This document shows positions 12,292 to 22,700 of a stretch of DNA of 64,000 nt, in pieces; the stretch's first letter is position 1; each line of letters begins with the position of its first letter. Position numbers and translations under genes: made by a program. Origin of the DNA: Anoplopoma fimbria (taxonomy: Eukaryota > Chordata > Actinopteri > Perciformes > Anoplopomatidae); NCBI RefSeq assembly GCF_027596085.1, contig NC_072466.1, positions 22,943,613 through 23,007,612 of the forward strand. Reading direction: 5' to 3'. The notes beneath the pieces are model-generated. The model was not told the DNA's origin. It saw nothing but the letters and a program-made list of their open reading frames with translations, and did no database searches.

Positions 12292-13257
12292 GACTTTCTC
12301 TCCCTCCGCTAGTGATGCATGACTGTACACAGCACCCAGAGCTGAGCTTTCCTCACTGAAATAACATCCGACTGCAGTTCAGTGGCTTGATGTTTGGCTG
12401 CCTCACGTCGACGTGATTTACTCTGCTGATGCTCTCCTCCGCATTATTTGTCAACACGGCGCCGCATTACTAATTAACGACTTCTTCGTGCTTTATTAAA
12501 TCCGCTGTCATAACACCTCATCTGGGACCGTGGGGGGGGCTCACTCCTCTTGTCCTCCCCCTCCCGCCGGTGAAAAATAACTATTTTAAGGTGAAACCCA
12601 ATGAGGTTTATTTTTCTCATATTTAGTCCGTTTTGCCCACAGGATGTGACACGCCTCGTACATAGCCTGATGGAAGTTCATTCTTAGAGGAGAGGTTTTC
12701 ATCCTTCAGGCAGGGAAGGGCATCAGCTTTGGCCCGCTTAGTCATCACCATTTATCTTTCCCCGTTGATGTCCATTTACAGAGCTTCACGCCTGATGATT
12801 TCAGCAATCTAAAGTTATCGCCACCTCACCAGCGAGTGCAGTTTATGCCAAACGGTGCCCGCTGCCTGCTGCCAACAGGACCGCAGCTCCCCCTGCCACT
12901 TCTTATCAGTGAGCGCTGCCGTCAAACCCCTGAACAGCTTGGTTATTCTAGGGCAAGCCTCTCCTCCTGTGTCCCTCCAGTCACCACCACCCTCAGCATC
13001 TCCTGGAGGGCTGCTGTCATCTTTATGGATGGCGCTTACATCAGGAGGACACAGCCATGGCCTGGAAGTCCTCTGGAAGGGGCACGGAGCCACAACGTTG
13101 TTGTTTTACGGCAGCTCAGCAAAGTCACTCCGTCTTTTGAGACTTTTCTAATACGCTCACTCCTCTCTCTGGCCGGGGTAACACTTGTCATTTTAATGTC
13201 ATTTTGTGAGCATATGTGCGTCCACATTGCCTGATCTGATAGTAATCTGATTTCAGG

Positions 13258-13460
13258 TTAAAAGGAGCGGCTGTAAAATGGTGGATAAACACATTTTATT
13301 TCCGTTAAATTCTTCACACTAATATTCCATCAACTTTGCTGCTTACTCTTCGTCATTGCAGTATTAGTAGACTTGTTTTATTGTAGAATAGCCGCTAACA
13401 AAGCTCCGCTAAGTCGTTGTTAAGCACATATTATTTCCTATAAATTCTTCACAATAAAAG
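13258..13460 (+). repeat. Dispersed repeat family M, copy 1
   Basis: ggagcggctgtaaaatggtg followed by gataaacacatttta recurs at 55.75 kb. Within this copy ttaaattcttcacacta (13304) has a relative tataaattcttcacaat (13439). Confidence 0.5.
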
Positions 13461-15349
13461 TGTTAACTAAAAAATCAGGAAAAAGTTGTGCTTTTATTAC
13501 CAGAAAGTGAACACGCCTCGGACATCGGTTCTCAGGTGTCCTCCAGCGTCGGTTTCCCTCCTCTCTTCCCTTTGCTCTGAACTCCCATGTATGTGTGTGG
13601 GTGTGTGTGTGTTTGTGTGTGTGTGTGGGGGTGGGGGGATGACTTACTTTGAAAAAATTGTCTAGATGTGCCCACATAATGTCCAAACCTCGCCATGTGG
13701 TCTGGCTGATCGGATTCCAATGTGAGTAAGATTTAACCTCTGGCCGTACAGACCTGACAGCTAATGCGTCCTGTGTAACCACGGCCTTTAATCCACTTCA
13801 AAGCTCAAAAGCCTGCGTTTCTTGTTTTTGCTGTTGGAATCTTCTTCATCTGCAGCGACACGATGGAACACCTGGCCGTAATACGACGGATGAGATCTGT
13901 TCTCAATGTCTGCCTTTACACACCGACAAAGGAGATAATCTCATCAGCACCTGAGTGTGGCATGACGTTACACCATCTCAGCTCGGATGATCAAAGACGA
14001 GAAAAGCAAGCTAATTGGCTCTCCCTGGAGACTCTGAGCCGGAGGATGGATCCAGCCCGTCTCAAAACAGTAGAAATATTCTCTTTGAAATGATCCACTG
14101 CGAAACTTTGCAGAGCTGTACAGTATGTCATTTAAACAGGCACTTTTAAAATGAAACCAGACAGAAGGATTCTAAAATATTCTCTGAACTCTCTATAAGT
14201 TATTACTAAACGGGTGAAAAAATGCCAGGATTATAGAATTAAAGTTGCACTCATCAAAATTTCTGTACATAAAAACACAGCTGTCTTGTTGGCTGCAAAG
14301 GAGAATAATGTCCCGCCTCCCATAGATTATTCCTGCGTGCCCAGATAAAACTTTGTGTCTGTTACAGACACTCAACAGCCAACAGGAACTGCTGAACCTA
14401 AACTAATTGGACTATTAAAGTACTGCTGACTAGTTTCCAAAGTATTGTTTCCATTAATTCAAGGCATTTTTAACAAAGTCAATCTACAAACGCTTGACAG
14501 TTGCTTGATTTATGTTGTATATAGGGACAGGGTGTACAGTTTGGTGGCATCTAGCAGTGTGGTTGCAGATTGCAACCAACTGAATCACTCCTTTTCCCAA
14601 GCATGCTGTAAAATGAGCCGCAGAGTGCAAAACCGCAGTTATGCTGTTCGACTCTTACTTTTACGTGATATCCACAAAAAACAAAAACACGGCTGGACCT
14701 AAATATTCAATCAATGGGTTATTCATTTGTTGGGAAGGTATTCAGTTTTCCAAAATGTGTCCTCTTCAATTACAAATATAAATAGAAACAACAATACTGT
14801 AGAATAGCAAAATCCTTAAAAACGAATTCCTTTAATTCACCAAAATACACTGTCCTTTTATCCTCTTTCTCTGTAATATGAACAGTATTTCTATGCTGGA
14901 ATATTACACAGCTCCAGGTTTGCTGTGTAGTTTGTCAAAGTACAGATTATATAAGGAATATGCACCATGTAAGCATAACATCAGAAATTGTGAAGGTCTT
15001 TGAACTATATTTTGACACAGGGCTACAAGGCGAGATTAAAAAAAAGCATGTCCCCACTGAAGGTCAATGTCACGTCAACTTTTGGTTTCACCAGGGAATG
15101 GCAATGCCAGTCCACTGAATAGAAGTTCCGTGTTTGGTTTTCCCATCCCTCCCTTTAACTCTTAGCAGACTTTCTCGCTCTTTACCTTTTCTGTGCTAGA
15201 AACAAAGACATGGGTCCCTGCCATCACAGAGAATAAATGTTGTAATATCAGACTCAATTAACAAATCCTACAATATTTCATACTCAAGTTTTAAAGAAAA
15301 ATTAGTGAGCAAAGTGTTTCCAACTTAGCAGGTTTAACACCATCAGTAT
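13461..15349. other. Non-coding stretch, no gene recognised
   Basis: Apart from the TG-rich run at 13.6 kb, I see unique-looking sequence without motifs. Confidence 0.55.
13589..13640. repeat. Imperfect TG-rich microsatellite ending in a G-rich run
   Basis: TGTGTG blocks interrupted by GGG and TTT, then ggggtgggggg. It underlies a His/Thr/Pro-rich minus frame that is not a gene. Confidence 0.9.
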
Positions 15350-15997
15350 TGTTCCTCAACCCACATCCTGTCTCTATCACACTTCATTTAGCCTTGTTAA
15401 GTGCCGGGTCTCTGGCAGGAAAATTTGTTCGGTGGATGATTTAATTGCAGATTAATTACAGTATGAACTTGAGTTTTAATACTTTTAACTGAAACATGGT
15501 TGGATCAAAAACAAAGGGCAGCAGTTCTGAGTCAGCCTTCGCTAATTTTAACTTCATGAATGAGGTCAGAGCACATGAGAAAGGAGGTGGTGGAGCAGAT
15601 GTTTTATGTAATTACATGCAAGCTGATGTAGTCTAAATATCAGTAAGTTGAGCAGAACTTTTGTGTACTCCTTCCATTGATTTTTTGTTTGCATATTTAT
15701 TGTTGGTGATTCTAATGGTCAAATATTCAAGGTCGACATACGAATTTGATTATATATAAGTGTCCCAATGCAGAACCAGATTTTTCCTCATTTGTTGATT
15801 CCGTTGTTTTCTTTGAAACGACCATCAACATCAGAGCATACACTAAAAAGGTAACCGCCCAAGGATTTCTCATACGACACAAACCACCCTCTATCCTCTG
15901 GACAATTTAAATCCTAAAATTACAGATGGTAATGTTGCCCATTGTATCTGCTATTTACGGCCTCCAATAATGTCAAGCAGGCATAAGTCATATTACT
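15350..15997 (+). pseudogene. Decayed non-LTR retrotransposon ORF2, endonuclease region (left part)
   Basis: Short islands of the APE-type endonuclease of a fish LINE are readable in shifting frames: LLTETWLD at 15482-15505, KGGGGAD at 15580-15600, IVGDSN (from the GDFN motif) at 15699-15716, and FFETTINI at about 15809-15832. Stops and frameshifts separate them. Order and spacing follow the LINE ORF2 endonuclease, which I recognise from family knowledge. The clade (CR1/L2/Rex-like) cannot be settled by eye. The piece continues beyond the Tc1 insertion. Confidence 0.65.
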
Positions 15998-16372
15998 TAC
16001 AGTGGGTACGGAAAGTATTCAGACCCCTTTAAATTTTTCACTCTTTGTTTCATTGCAGCCATTTGCTAAAATCGAAAAAGTTCATAATTTTTTCGCATTA
16101 ATGTACACTCAGCAACCCATCTTGACAGAAAAAAACAGAAATGTAGAATTATTTTTTTTATAAAAAAGAAAAACTGAAATATCACATGGTCATAAGTATT
16201 CAGAGCCTTTGCTGTGACACTCATATTTAACTCACATGCTGTCCATTTCTTCTGATCCTCCTTGAGATGGTTCTACTCCTTCATTGGAGTCCAGCTGTGT
16301 TTAATTAAACTGATTGGACTTGATTAGGAAAGGCACACACCTGTCTATATAAGACCTTACAGCTCACAGTGC

Positions 16373-16930
16373 ATGTCAGAACAAATGAGAATCATGAGGT
16401 CGAAGGCACTGCCCAAGGAGCTCAGAGACAGAATTGTGGCAAGGCACAGATCTGGCCAAGGTTACAAAAGAATTTCTGCAGCACTCAAGGTTCCTAAGAG
16501 CACAGTGGCCTCCATAATCCTTAAATGGAAGAAGTATGGGATGACCAGAACTCTTCCTAGACCTGGCCGTCCAGCCAAACTGAGCAATCGTGGGAGAAGA
16601 GCCTTGGTGAGAGAGGTAAAGAAGAACCCAAAGATCACTGTGGCTGAGCTCCAGAGATGCAGTAGGGAGATGGGAGAAAGTTCCACAAAGTCAACTATCA
16701 CTGCAGCCCTCCACCAGTCGGGGCTTTATGGCAGAGTGGCCCGACGGAAGCCTCTCCTCAGTGCAAGACATATGAAAGCCCGCATAGAGTTTGCCAAAAA
16801 ACACATGGAGGACTCCCAAACTATGAGAAATAAGATTCTCTGGTCTGATGAGACCAAGATTGAACTTTTTGGCGTTAATTCTAAGCGGTATGTGTGGAGA
16901 AAACCAGGCACTGCTCATCACCAGGTGTGA
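16373..16930 (+). pseudogene. Truncated Tc1-family transposase, N-terminal part
   Basis: A 185-residue open frame holds the DNA-binding half and the start of the catalytic core. The paired-like helix-turn-helix lies at about residues 12-60 (motif RIVARHRSGQGYKRIS), followed by the GRP linker GRPAKLSNRGRR and a second helix-turn-helix to about 125. The first catalytic Asp is in WSDETKIELFG near residue 155. The frame ends at HHQV, and the second Asp and the Glu of the DDE triad are absent. Full Tc1 transposases are about 340 residues, so roughly 130 are missing. The product cannot be catalytic, though it might still bind the element ends. Confidence 0.9.
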
Positions 16931-16931
16931 G

Positions 16932-17003
16932 AAACTTGTTGCATCATTCCCAAGAAGACTCATGGCTGTACTAGCTCAAAAGGGTGCTTCTACTCAATAC
17001 TGA
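16932..17003 (+). pseudogene. Tc1 transposase C-terminal remnant
   Basis: In a frame different from the N-terminal part, 23 codons read KLVASFPRRLMAVLAQKG and then a short tail to TGA, which is the usual end of a fish Tc1 transposase. It directly follows the stop of the N-terminal frame. This places the internal deletion at about 16920-16931 and shows that the deletion also changed frame. The stop codon overlaps the inner edge of the right inverted repeat. Confidence 0.8.
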
Positions 17004-17220
17004 GCAAAGGGTCTGAATACTTATGACCATGTGATATTTCAGTTTTTCTTTTTTAATAAATTTGCAAAAATTTCTGCATTTCTGTTTTTTTCTGTCAAGA
17101 TGGGTTGCTGAGTGTACATTAATGCGAAAAAAATGAACTTTTTCGATTTTAGCAAATGGCTGCAATGAAACAAAGGGTGAAAAATTTAAAGGGGTCTGAA
17201 TACTTTCCGTACCCACTGTA

Positions 17221-17320
17221 AATGCCACACTGGTAAAATTCAATGAATACGATAATTGTGAAGCTTAAATGGAAACAAAACTCCAAATTGATTATGACCA
17301 AAGAGAGGCCTAGCATCCAC
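17221..17320 (+). pseudogene. Decayed non-LTR retrotransposon ORF2 (right part, after the Tc1 insertion)
   Basis: Just past the Tc1 target-site TA, one frame reads NATLVKFNEYDN and then, after a stop, METKLQIDYD. This resembles the linker between endonuclease and reverse transcriptase in the same fish LINE type (RNATLVRNEKRECRK followed by KLQIHYDIYK). It continues collinearly from the left part, so both belong to one decayed copy split by the Tc1. The recognisable part fades by about 17320. Confidence 0.55.
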
Positions 17321-17429
17321 CTACAACTAAGGTGTGCTAGTTTTGGCTTATATTAGGATAATCAAAAATAATATACAAACATTATGTGGCACTATTGATA
17401 AGCTAACTATTATCATCGACTTTATAATA

Positions 17430-17839
17430 AACAGACGTAGTCACATCGTTGACATAGCCTATTCGTTAGTGTACTACGGTTTTGAAGCATTGAGTTTGGC
17501 ATTTTGGCTTTGGCCATTTTGGTTTTGTTGGAACCAGAAGTGACATGAGAGGTGGAGCTTAGAACAGCCACATTTTTAGGCAACCAAGATGGTGCAATTC
17601 ACTTTCATAAACTCAAAAGTGAAGATGATAACAGGACAATACCCAAACAGGACAACGCTGTTGTAACGACCAGTCACAAGGTATCCTGTCCCTAAAGCAT
17701 TTCCTGCTTCACTCATAGACTTCTATACCTTCTGACTTCTTTTAGCAACCAGAGGAGTTGCCCCCTGATGGCCATTAGAAAGAAGGCAAGTTTAAGGCAC
17801 TTCCCCAGTGGCTTCACTTTTCAGAACCAGATGTTACCC
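17430..17839 (+). repeat. Dispersed repeat family A, copy 2
   Basis: It shares cacaaggtatcctgtcccta, ctcatagacttctatacct, cagaggagttgccccctgat and agtggcttcacttttcagaa with copy 1. It lacks the central ataatttactaaatgaaca part, so it carries an internal deletion. It begins about 110 bp past the decayed LINE. Confidence 0.75.
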
Positions 17840-18868
17840 CCTAACTAGTATTAAATGAGAACTCCAATTTTACATACAACAGTGTGTTTCCAGGCATTGG
17901 TATGTTATGAGTCAGTGCCAGTTGGGGCACAAGACTACAATTTTGTAAAGATTGATTTACATGGGTGCCGAAAGGAAGGCAGCGCTTCTCCAAAGTTTGT
18001 GGCCCTTTGTGGCGCTTCCACGTCCATTGTCAACCCAGCGTTTCTATTGTGCTCAAGGACTTCTGTTCTTTGCTCACATTTTCCCGTTTTCCTAACTGTC
18101 GCCTGCCACTCACGACATGTTGAACCACAGCTTAAAACACAGGCGAAAAGGACTGCTTAAAGTTGCCACTCATTTATTTCCTGTGTGAGCAAAACAGGCA
18201 AACACAAAAGGCCCTGCTGGCTTCTTAGTTCTAATGAGCTTAAATGGGTCTAAATGTCAGGGAACAAGAGCAGCTGCTGCATCCTGGCAGGCCGCTGTCA
18301 TGGTAGTAATGGTTGACTGGCACATACAGTCTGCCACAGGAGCCGGGCAATTACGTGGGCAGACAAACTCCCTTATCTCTAATGAACACTTGCAGTTGCT
18401 TTGAAAGCATTCACATCTGTCCTGGCAGGGAGGGTAGGGGGGTTGGGGATGCAAGTCATCTCTTACCATCATGCAGACTCCTCTGAAGTGCCTCAGCAAT
18501 TTGTGTCTCTTTTAGAGAATGTGGGCAAAGAGTTGATCGTTACTGTGGAGGGGACTGAATGATGGAAAAACAAAGTTTGGTCACTGAGCTGTTCTCTAAA
18601 TTATGGGTTTTTAGCCGAATAATCCTGAATAGTTTCAAGTTACCCTTTTACAGACCAACCCCTCTTACAGCATCAGCAGCAGGATCACCCAGTGTCAAAG
18701 ATATAGCCATATTATTCTTTTTTTACACCTGTAGACCATATCTGCAAACACAAACCTTTACTTTTTTGCCACTTGTGGGTCAAGCAACAAGCTGTCAACC
18801 CAATCATATCATCAGACGCGGAGCAACATTAGCATGAATTTGGAGTCGTGTTTCACTCCATAAAACTA
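17840..18868. other. Non-coding stretch, no gene recognised
   Basis: Open frames at 17855-18160 and 18257-18499 have no recognisable motif and lack splice or coding support. Confidence 0.55.
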
Positions 18869-19155
18869 AGTAATTCTCCGATTAATTCTGTTTTGGTCTC
18901 CACCAACTCTTGAGATAAATATCTTGTCAATCTACCCACTAAATTCCCCACTATGTGTCTGTTTGCTGTTCGGTGCTGAGTAGTTAGTGATCAGAGGCTT
19001 TTTCAGAGCACTGAAAAAAGCAGCTGGAAACCAGGTTGATGAGAGCGAAGAGACAATGAACCAAAAAGGTAAAGCTGTGGTCCGTAAAACTAAAACCAAA
19101 ACCATGGGCTTAAAGATGCTAAAAGGCTCTGTAGAGGGTGAAGGGAACTGCAGAG
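18869..19155 (+). repeat. Dispersed teleost repeat
   Basis: ctgttttggtctccaccaac, aagctgtggtccgtaaaact and aaaaggctctgtagagggtg belong to a module I recall as repeated in many fish genomes. The phrase tgttttggtctccaccgat recurs at 45170-45188. Class unknown. Confidence 0.45.
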
Positions 19156-19715
19156 ATGGGTGATTATTCTGAGTTTATCAATATGAGAATCACAAGTAGC
19201 AATTTGATCCATTGTTATTATTAAAATATCATTAAAGAAGCTTTGAAATACGATATGTTCCAATGTAATTATTTCTTACCCAATGGCGATTCCGTTTCCG
19301 CAACTTGCGTATCAGCCGATCCAAGTACGGATCCAATACCAGTTCGTTAAAAACAATTTATTTTATTATTGAGTTTGACGGATTTTAAAATTAGCTCTGG
19401 CTAACTTGACCCTGCACATGGGAAACTCTTAACAGAGATGCAGCAAGCAAGATGGCTCACTCGTTAGCTACTTCCTTCATCGACTCCGGACGCAGGGATC
19501 AACATTTTTCCGGAGCTGATGATGGAAGTAGCTAAAGAGCGAGGCATCTCACTTCTGTATCAGTTGAATACGTGCAGTATGGACCAGACAGGACGGACGA
19601 ATCGGGTAGCGAGTGACGTGCGTTGCTGTTGTTCTTGTGCAGATGAGCTGATGAATGTTATGATAATGTGATATTGGAACGGTGCGTACCGATACCCAAT
19701 CCAGCACTTTCTCAA
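19155..19715 (-). repeat. hAT-like MITE remnants with internal inverted repeat
   Basis: tatcagccgatccaagtacg near 19309 and cgtaccgatacccaatccag near 19685 are variants of the GTATCGGCCGATACC-type sequence typical of short hAT derivatives in fish. A similar fragment is at 5.85 kb. An imperfect hairpin lies in the middle. Confidence 0.45.
19450..19549. repeat. Imperfect inverted repeat, 41-bp arms, 18-nt loop
   Basis: The left arm 19450-19490 (including tagctacttccttcatc and ctccgga) pairs with the right arm 19509-19549 (including tccggagctgatgatggaag and tagct). About 34 of 41 positions match. It could fold into a long hairpin. No matching known microRNA was recognised. Confidence 0.75.
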
Positions 19716-22700
19716 GATAAGTGAGAAAAGATGTTCTCTTTTAATTTGGGTGAAATGACCCTTTTAAAAGAAACAAGCCTGTAATTAACACATGTTCCCA
19801 GTATTATCAGGCTGCCAGTCTTATCTGATGCATGGTAGATGAGGTATTGATTTCTAACAACCTGCGTCTGCGTCCACTTGTTCATCCACCACATCCTGAT
19901 TAAGCTTATCGTTGCATACTCACTCGCTAACAATACTTCCTTTCCCTTGCAACCCTCAAACCCTAACAGCATACAAGACACTTGAGAACAGACACTCTGC
20001 AAACAAAGAGAAAAGAGGAAACACATTTGCATAACTCAGATTCGACTGGTCGCATCTATGCGCCTTACAAATTGCATCAGCTGAGATCATTAGCATGAAT
20101 CAGTGTGGGAGCCTGACACAGCATTATGGAAGGGTGCAAAGGATGATTATGGGGAATTTCAGTGCTGGCCTATCTGTGGCACACACACCCCGCAGTTGCA
20201 CGCCGCTCTGTCACAAGACGAGCTGTTGCCAGTCAGCAAAGGAGCGTGTAGATGGCGTTTATTCTCCATGAAGGGTGGCGCAGCCTGACGGCTGGTGACA
20301 AGAGCGGCGCGGCGTGGGGGCTGAGGAGCAAAGCAGAATAAAGCCTGGCGCTATCGCATGTCATTCCCCCACGCGAAGAGGAATACGCATGTCACCTAAG
20401 TCTGACGAACTGTTGGCAAATGTGGTGGTGCCTGTCTAAGATAGTGAGGGATTACATTTTTCATTAAAGCAGTGCGAGGCAGCCAGAACTGTTGGCAAGC
20501 TCCTGCACATCAAGAGGTCACACTATGCGGTGTGATGTCAGGGAACTACAGACGGCATGATCTCATTTACACCGACAGCCGCGCACCAAAAACGGCAAAA
20601 GGACAAGAGGGGAAAGGTCCGACGTCGGTCAACTGTGCTTTCAATGAGCAGATTGCTCACTCGCTGCTGTTATAAAGACAGTTTCACTTTTTCCGTTTGC
20701 CTCTTATGGCTGCCTGTAACCCTAGAAGGCGTACAGTTTGTTTCACTGTTGCTTATTCAGGGGATATGGTGTCCAAGCGCAGCGTCATTGCATTAACGGT
20801 TTATTTTAGGATTGTATATGAGGGCAGCTATGTCATGAGGCTTAACAGCATTTTATGTTTAAACTATTATACTAAATACTAAAAAATATTGGACTGGAGA
20901 TGTACAGTATTTGACGTGTTTGACTTCCACCTCTTTGTGTTTGTGAGGAACCAATCTGTAGTAGTCTAAAAAGTGAAATGAATGATCATTAACTTGGTAA
21001 ACTTCAACCCTTGTCAGGGGTAAGATGGTTTTGTTGGAGGACCGGATATTTTGGCCCACGTGTCACTGTTTGCCTACCACCGGTTTACATGGTCATGATC
21101 TCTTACTCTAGGCAACAGGAAAAAAGTAGTCAGAGTAGTACTGACCAATCACCTTTGTGCATGTTTTGGTTGAATGCAGGTAAACAGTCCTTGTGGAGAG
21201 CAAAAGAGGCAGAACGCATTATCTGAAATGCGACCTTGGAACCAATCGGCTATCGTCTGACCAGCTTTTATTAGCTTGGCTAATAGGCTCCCAGTGAAAC
21301 AATCCGGTTTTAGACAATGTCCAACTCCATTCTCTCTCTCAACTTGCTCATACACTATGTTGTGGACTGTACACTATGACTTGCGCATATATGAGAAAGG
21401 CCCAGATTTCCGCTGGATAACTGGAGCCCAAGAAATATTAACCCAAGAGGCTAAATTGTTGTCAGTCCGATAGCCGAAAGGGATTGACATTGTCTTCACT
21501 AAAATGTATTTTGGACCAAATAGGGGAAAAAAGCAATGGCTTTGTCCCCATTGCAACCTGACTGGTAATTGAGAAGTGTTTTGTTTAAGTTTTGAGCCTC
21601 TGCTATTACAGCTTTGTTCTTACTCACAGTAGGCTCATTTTCTCACAGCACACTTTAATTTAGATCTCTGGAGCAAATACAAATACTGTTCTAATATGAT
21701 AAAATATTGTAGAGCTCTATTCCTTCTGAAGGTGTTGACTCAACATAAACAAAGACTAGCGTTCGTTTTTGCAGATTAGCAGATTGCAAAATAGCAGCAT
21801 CAAAAATGCTGAACGACCAAGAGCTATTGACCTTCACCCATAATGCTCCTTGACGTGAATGTTGTCTGAATGCATAAATAAGATCATGCACCATTATACG
21901 GTACAGCGTCGGCTTCATTCAGCAGCACATGAGAGTAACAAGAGCAACATAAAGCTTTGTGGTTAACAACTGCTCATAATTTCTGCTCTATAAATTAGAT
22001 TGGTCGATCCGAGTGGGCCAATATAACCGATATTGACTCATAAAAAAAGATTCCAACCATTTGCCTCATTTGCACTTATGAAACTACTTGCTGATTGAAC
22101 TTGCAGCATTTCTATCAACGGCGCTGTGATTTCAGCCACTTAATTAGAATAATGTTGACATTAAGTCTTTGTCGATGCAATGGCCACTCAAATCTTTCAT
22201 GATTACAGCAGTGTCTGCAAAAGTTGCTCACAAATCTTTTCCAATCAACATCCAAATTAAAATGGATAGTCTTAGTTAGATCTATACAGTAGATGGACTG
22301 TGAGCTCAAGAGGGATCAGTAAACCCAGCGACACCTTTCACCAGAGCAAATCAATCCCAGAGTTCAACCTTTTATCTCTTTACGGCTGCTGCCAAGTGAT
22401 TGGCTGTCCTCGGTTATGAGTCATCTGCAAGTCTGCTTGGAGACTGACCATCTTTAAAAGGCCTTCACATGTGACTGGGTCATGCTCCCATTTGAGACTG
22501 GCCATTGGCCGGACAGACAACTGGATTTTAAAGTCTGAGGATTCTCTCTTGATGGAATCTTGGCTCGATCGGTGAGCTGGACCGGGCTTTGCTTTGCTTG
22601 AAAGCTGTCACTTTTACAGCTGACCTTGAGCAGAGATCCTCGCCGTAATTTATGGCAAATAATGTTCTAAGGAGTCCCATTTCCAAGATTCACTGTCACT

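Larger units (their letters stand above)
8653..13257. other. Non-coding stretch, no gene recognised
   Basis: Includes a gctaac/gttagc-rich patch at 8950-9070 of the dispersed fish type and GC-richer blocks at 12360-12560 and 12820-13100. The overlapping frames at 12815-13234 on both strands show no domain signature. Confidence 0.55.
16000..17218 (+). mobile_element. Tc1/mariner element with intact long inverted repeats and an internal deletion
   Basis: Both ends read CAGTGGGTACGGAAAGTATT in inverted orientation and are flanked by TA target duplications at 15998-15999 and 17219-17220. The inverted repeats are about 214-216 bp (16000-16213 and 17003-17218) and nearly identical. The outer motif AAGTATTCAGACCC recurs near the inner edge of each arm, the IR/DR layout of Tc1 elements such as Sleeping Beauty. 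The element is 1,219 bp, shorter than the roughly 1.6 kb usual for full fish Tc1 copies, because the middle of the transposase gene is missing. It sits inside an older decayed retrotransposon. Confidence 0.93.

Noticed and set aside
12815..13234. Overlapping frames of 92-132 codons on both strands
   Set aside because: Open on several frames at once because of GC-rich composition; no domain, splice site pattern or family resemblance.
16462..16963. Minus-strand frames over the Tc1 transposase
   Set aside because: Antisense shadows of the transposase remnant.
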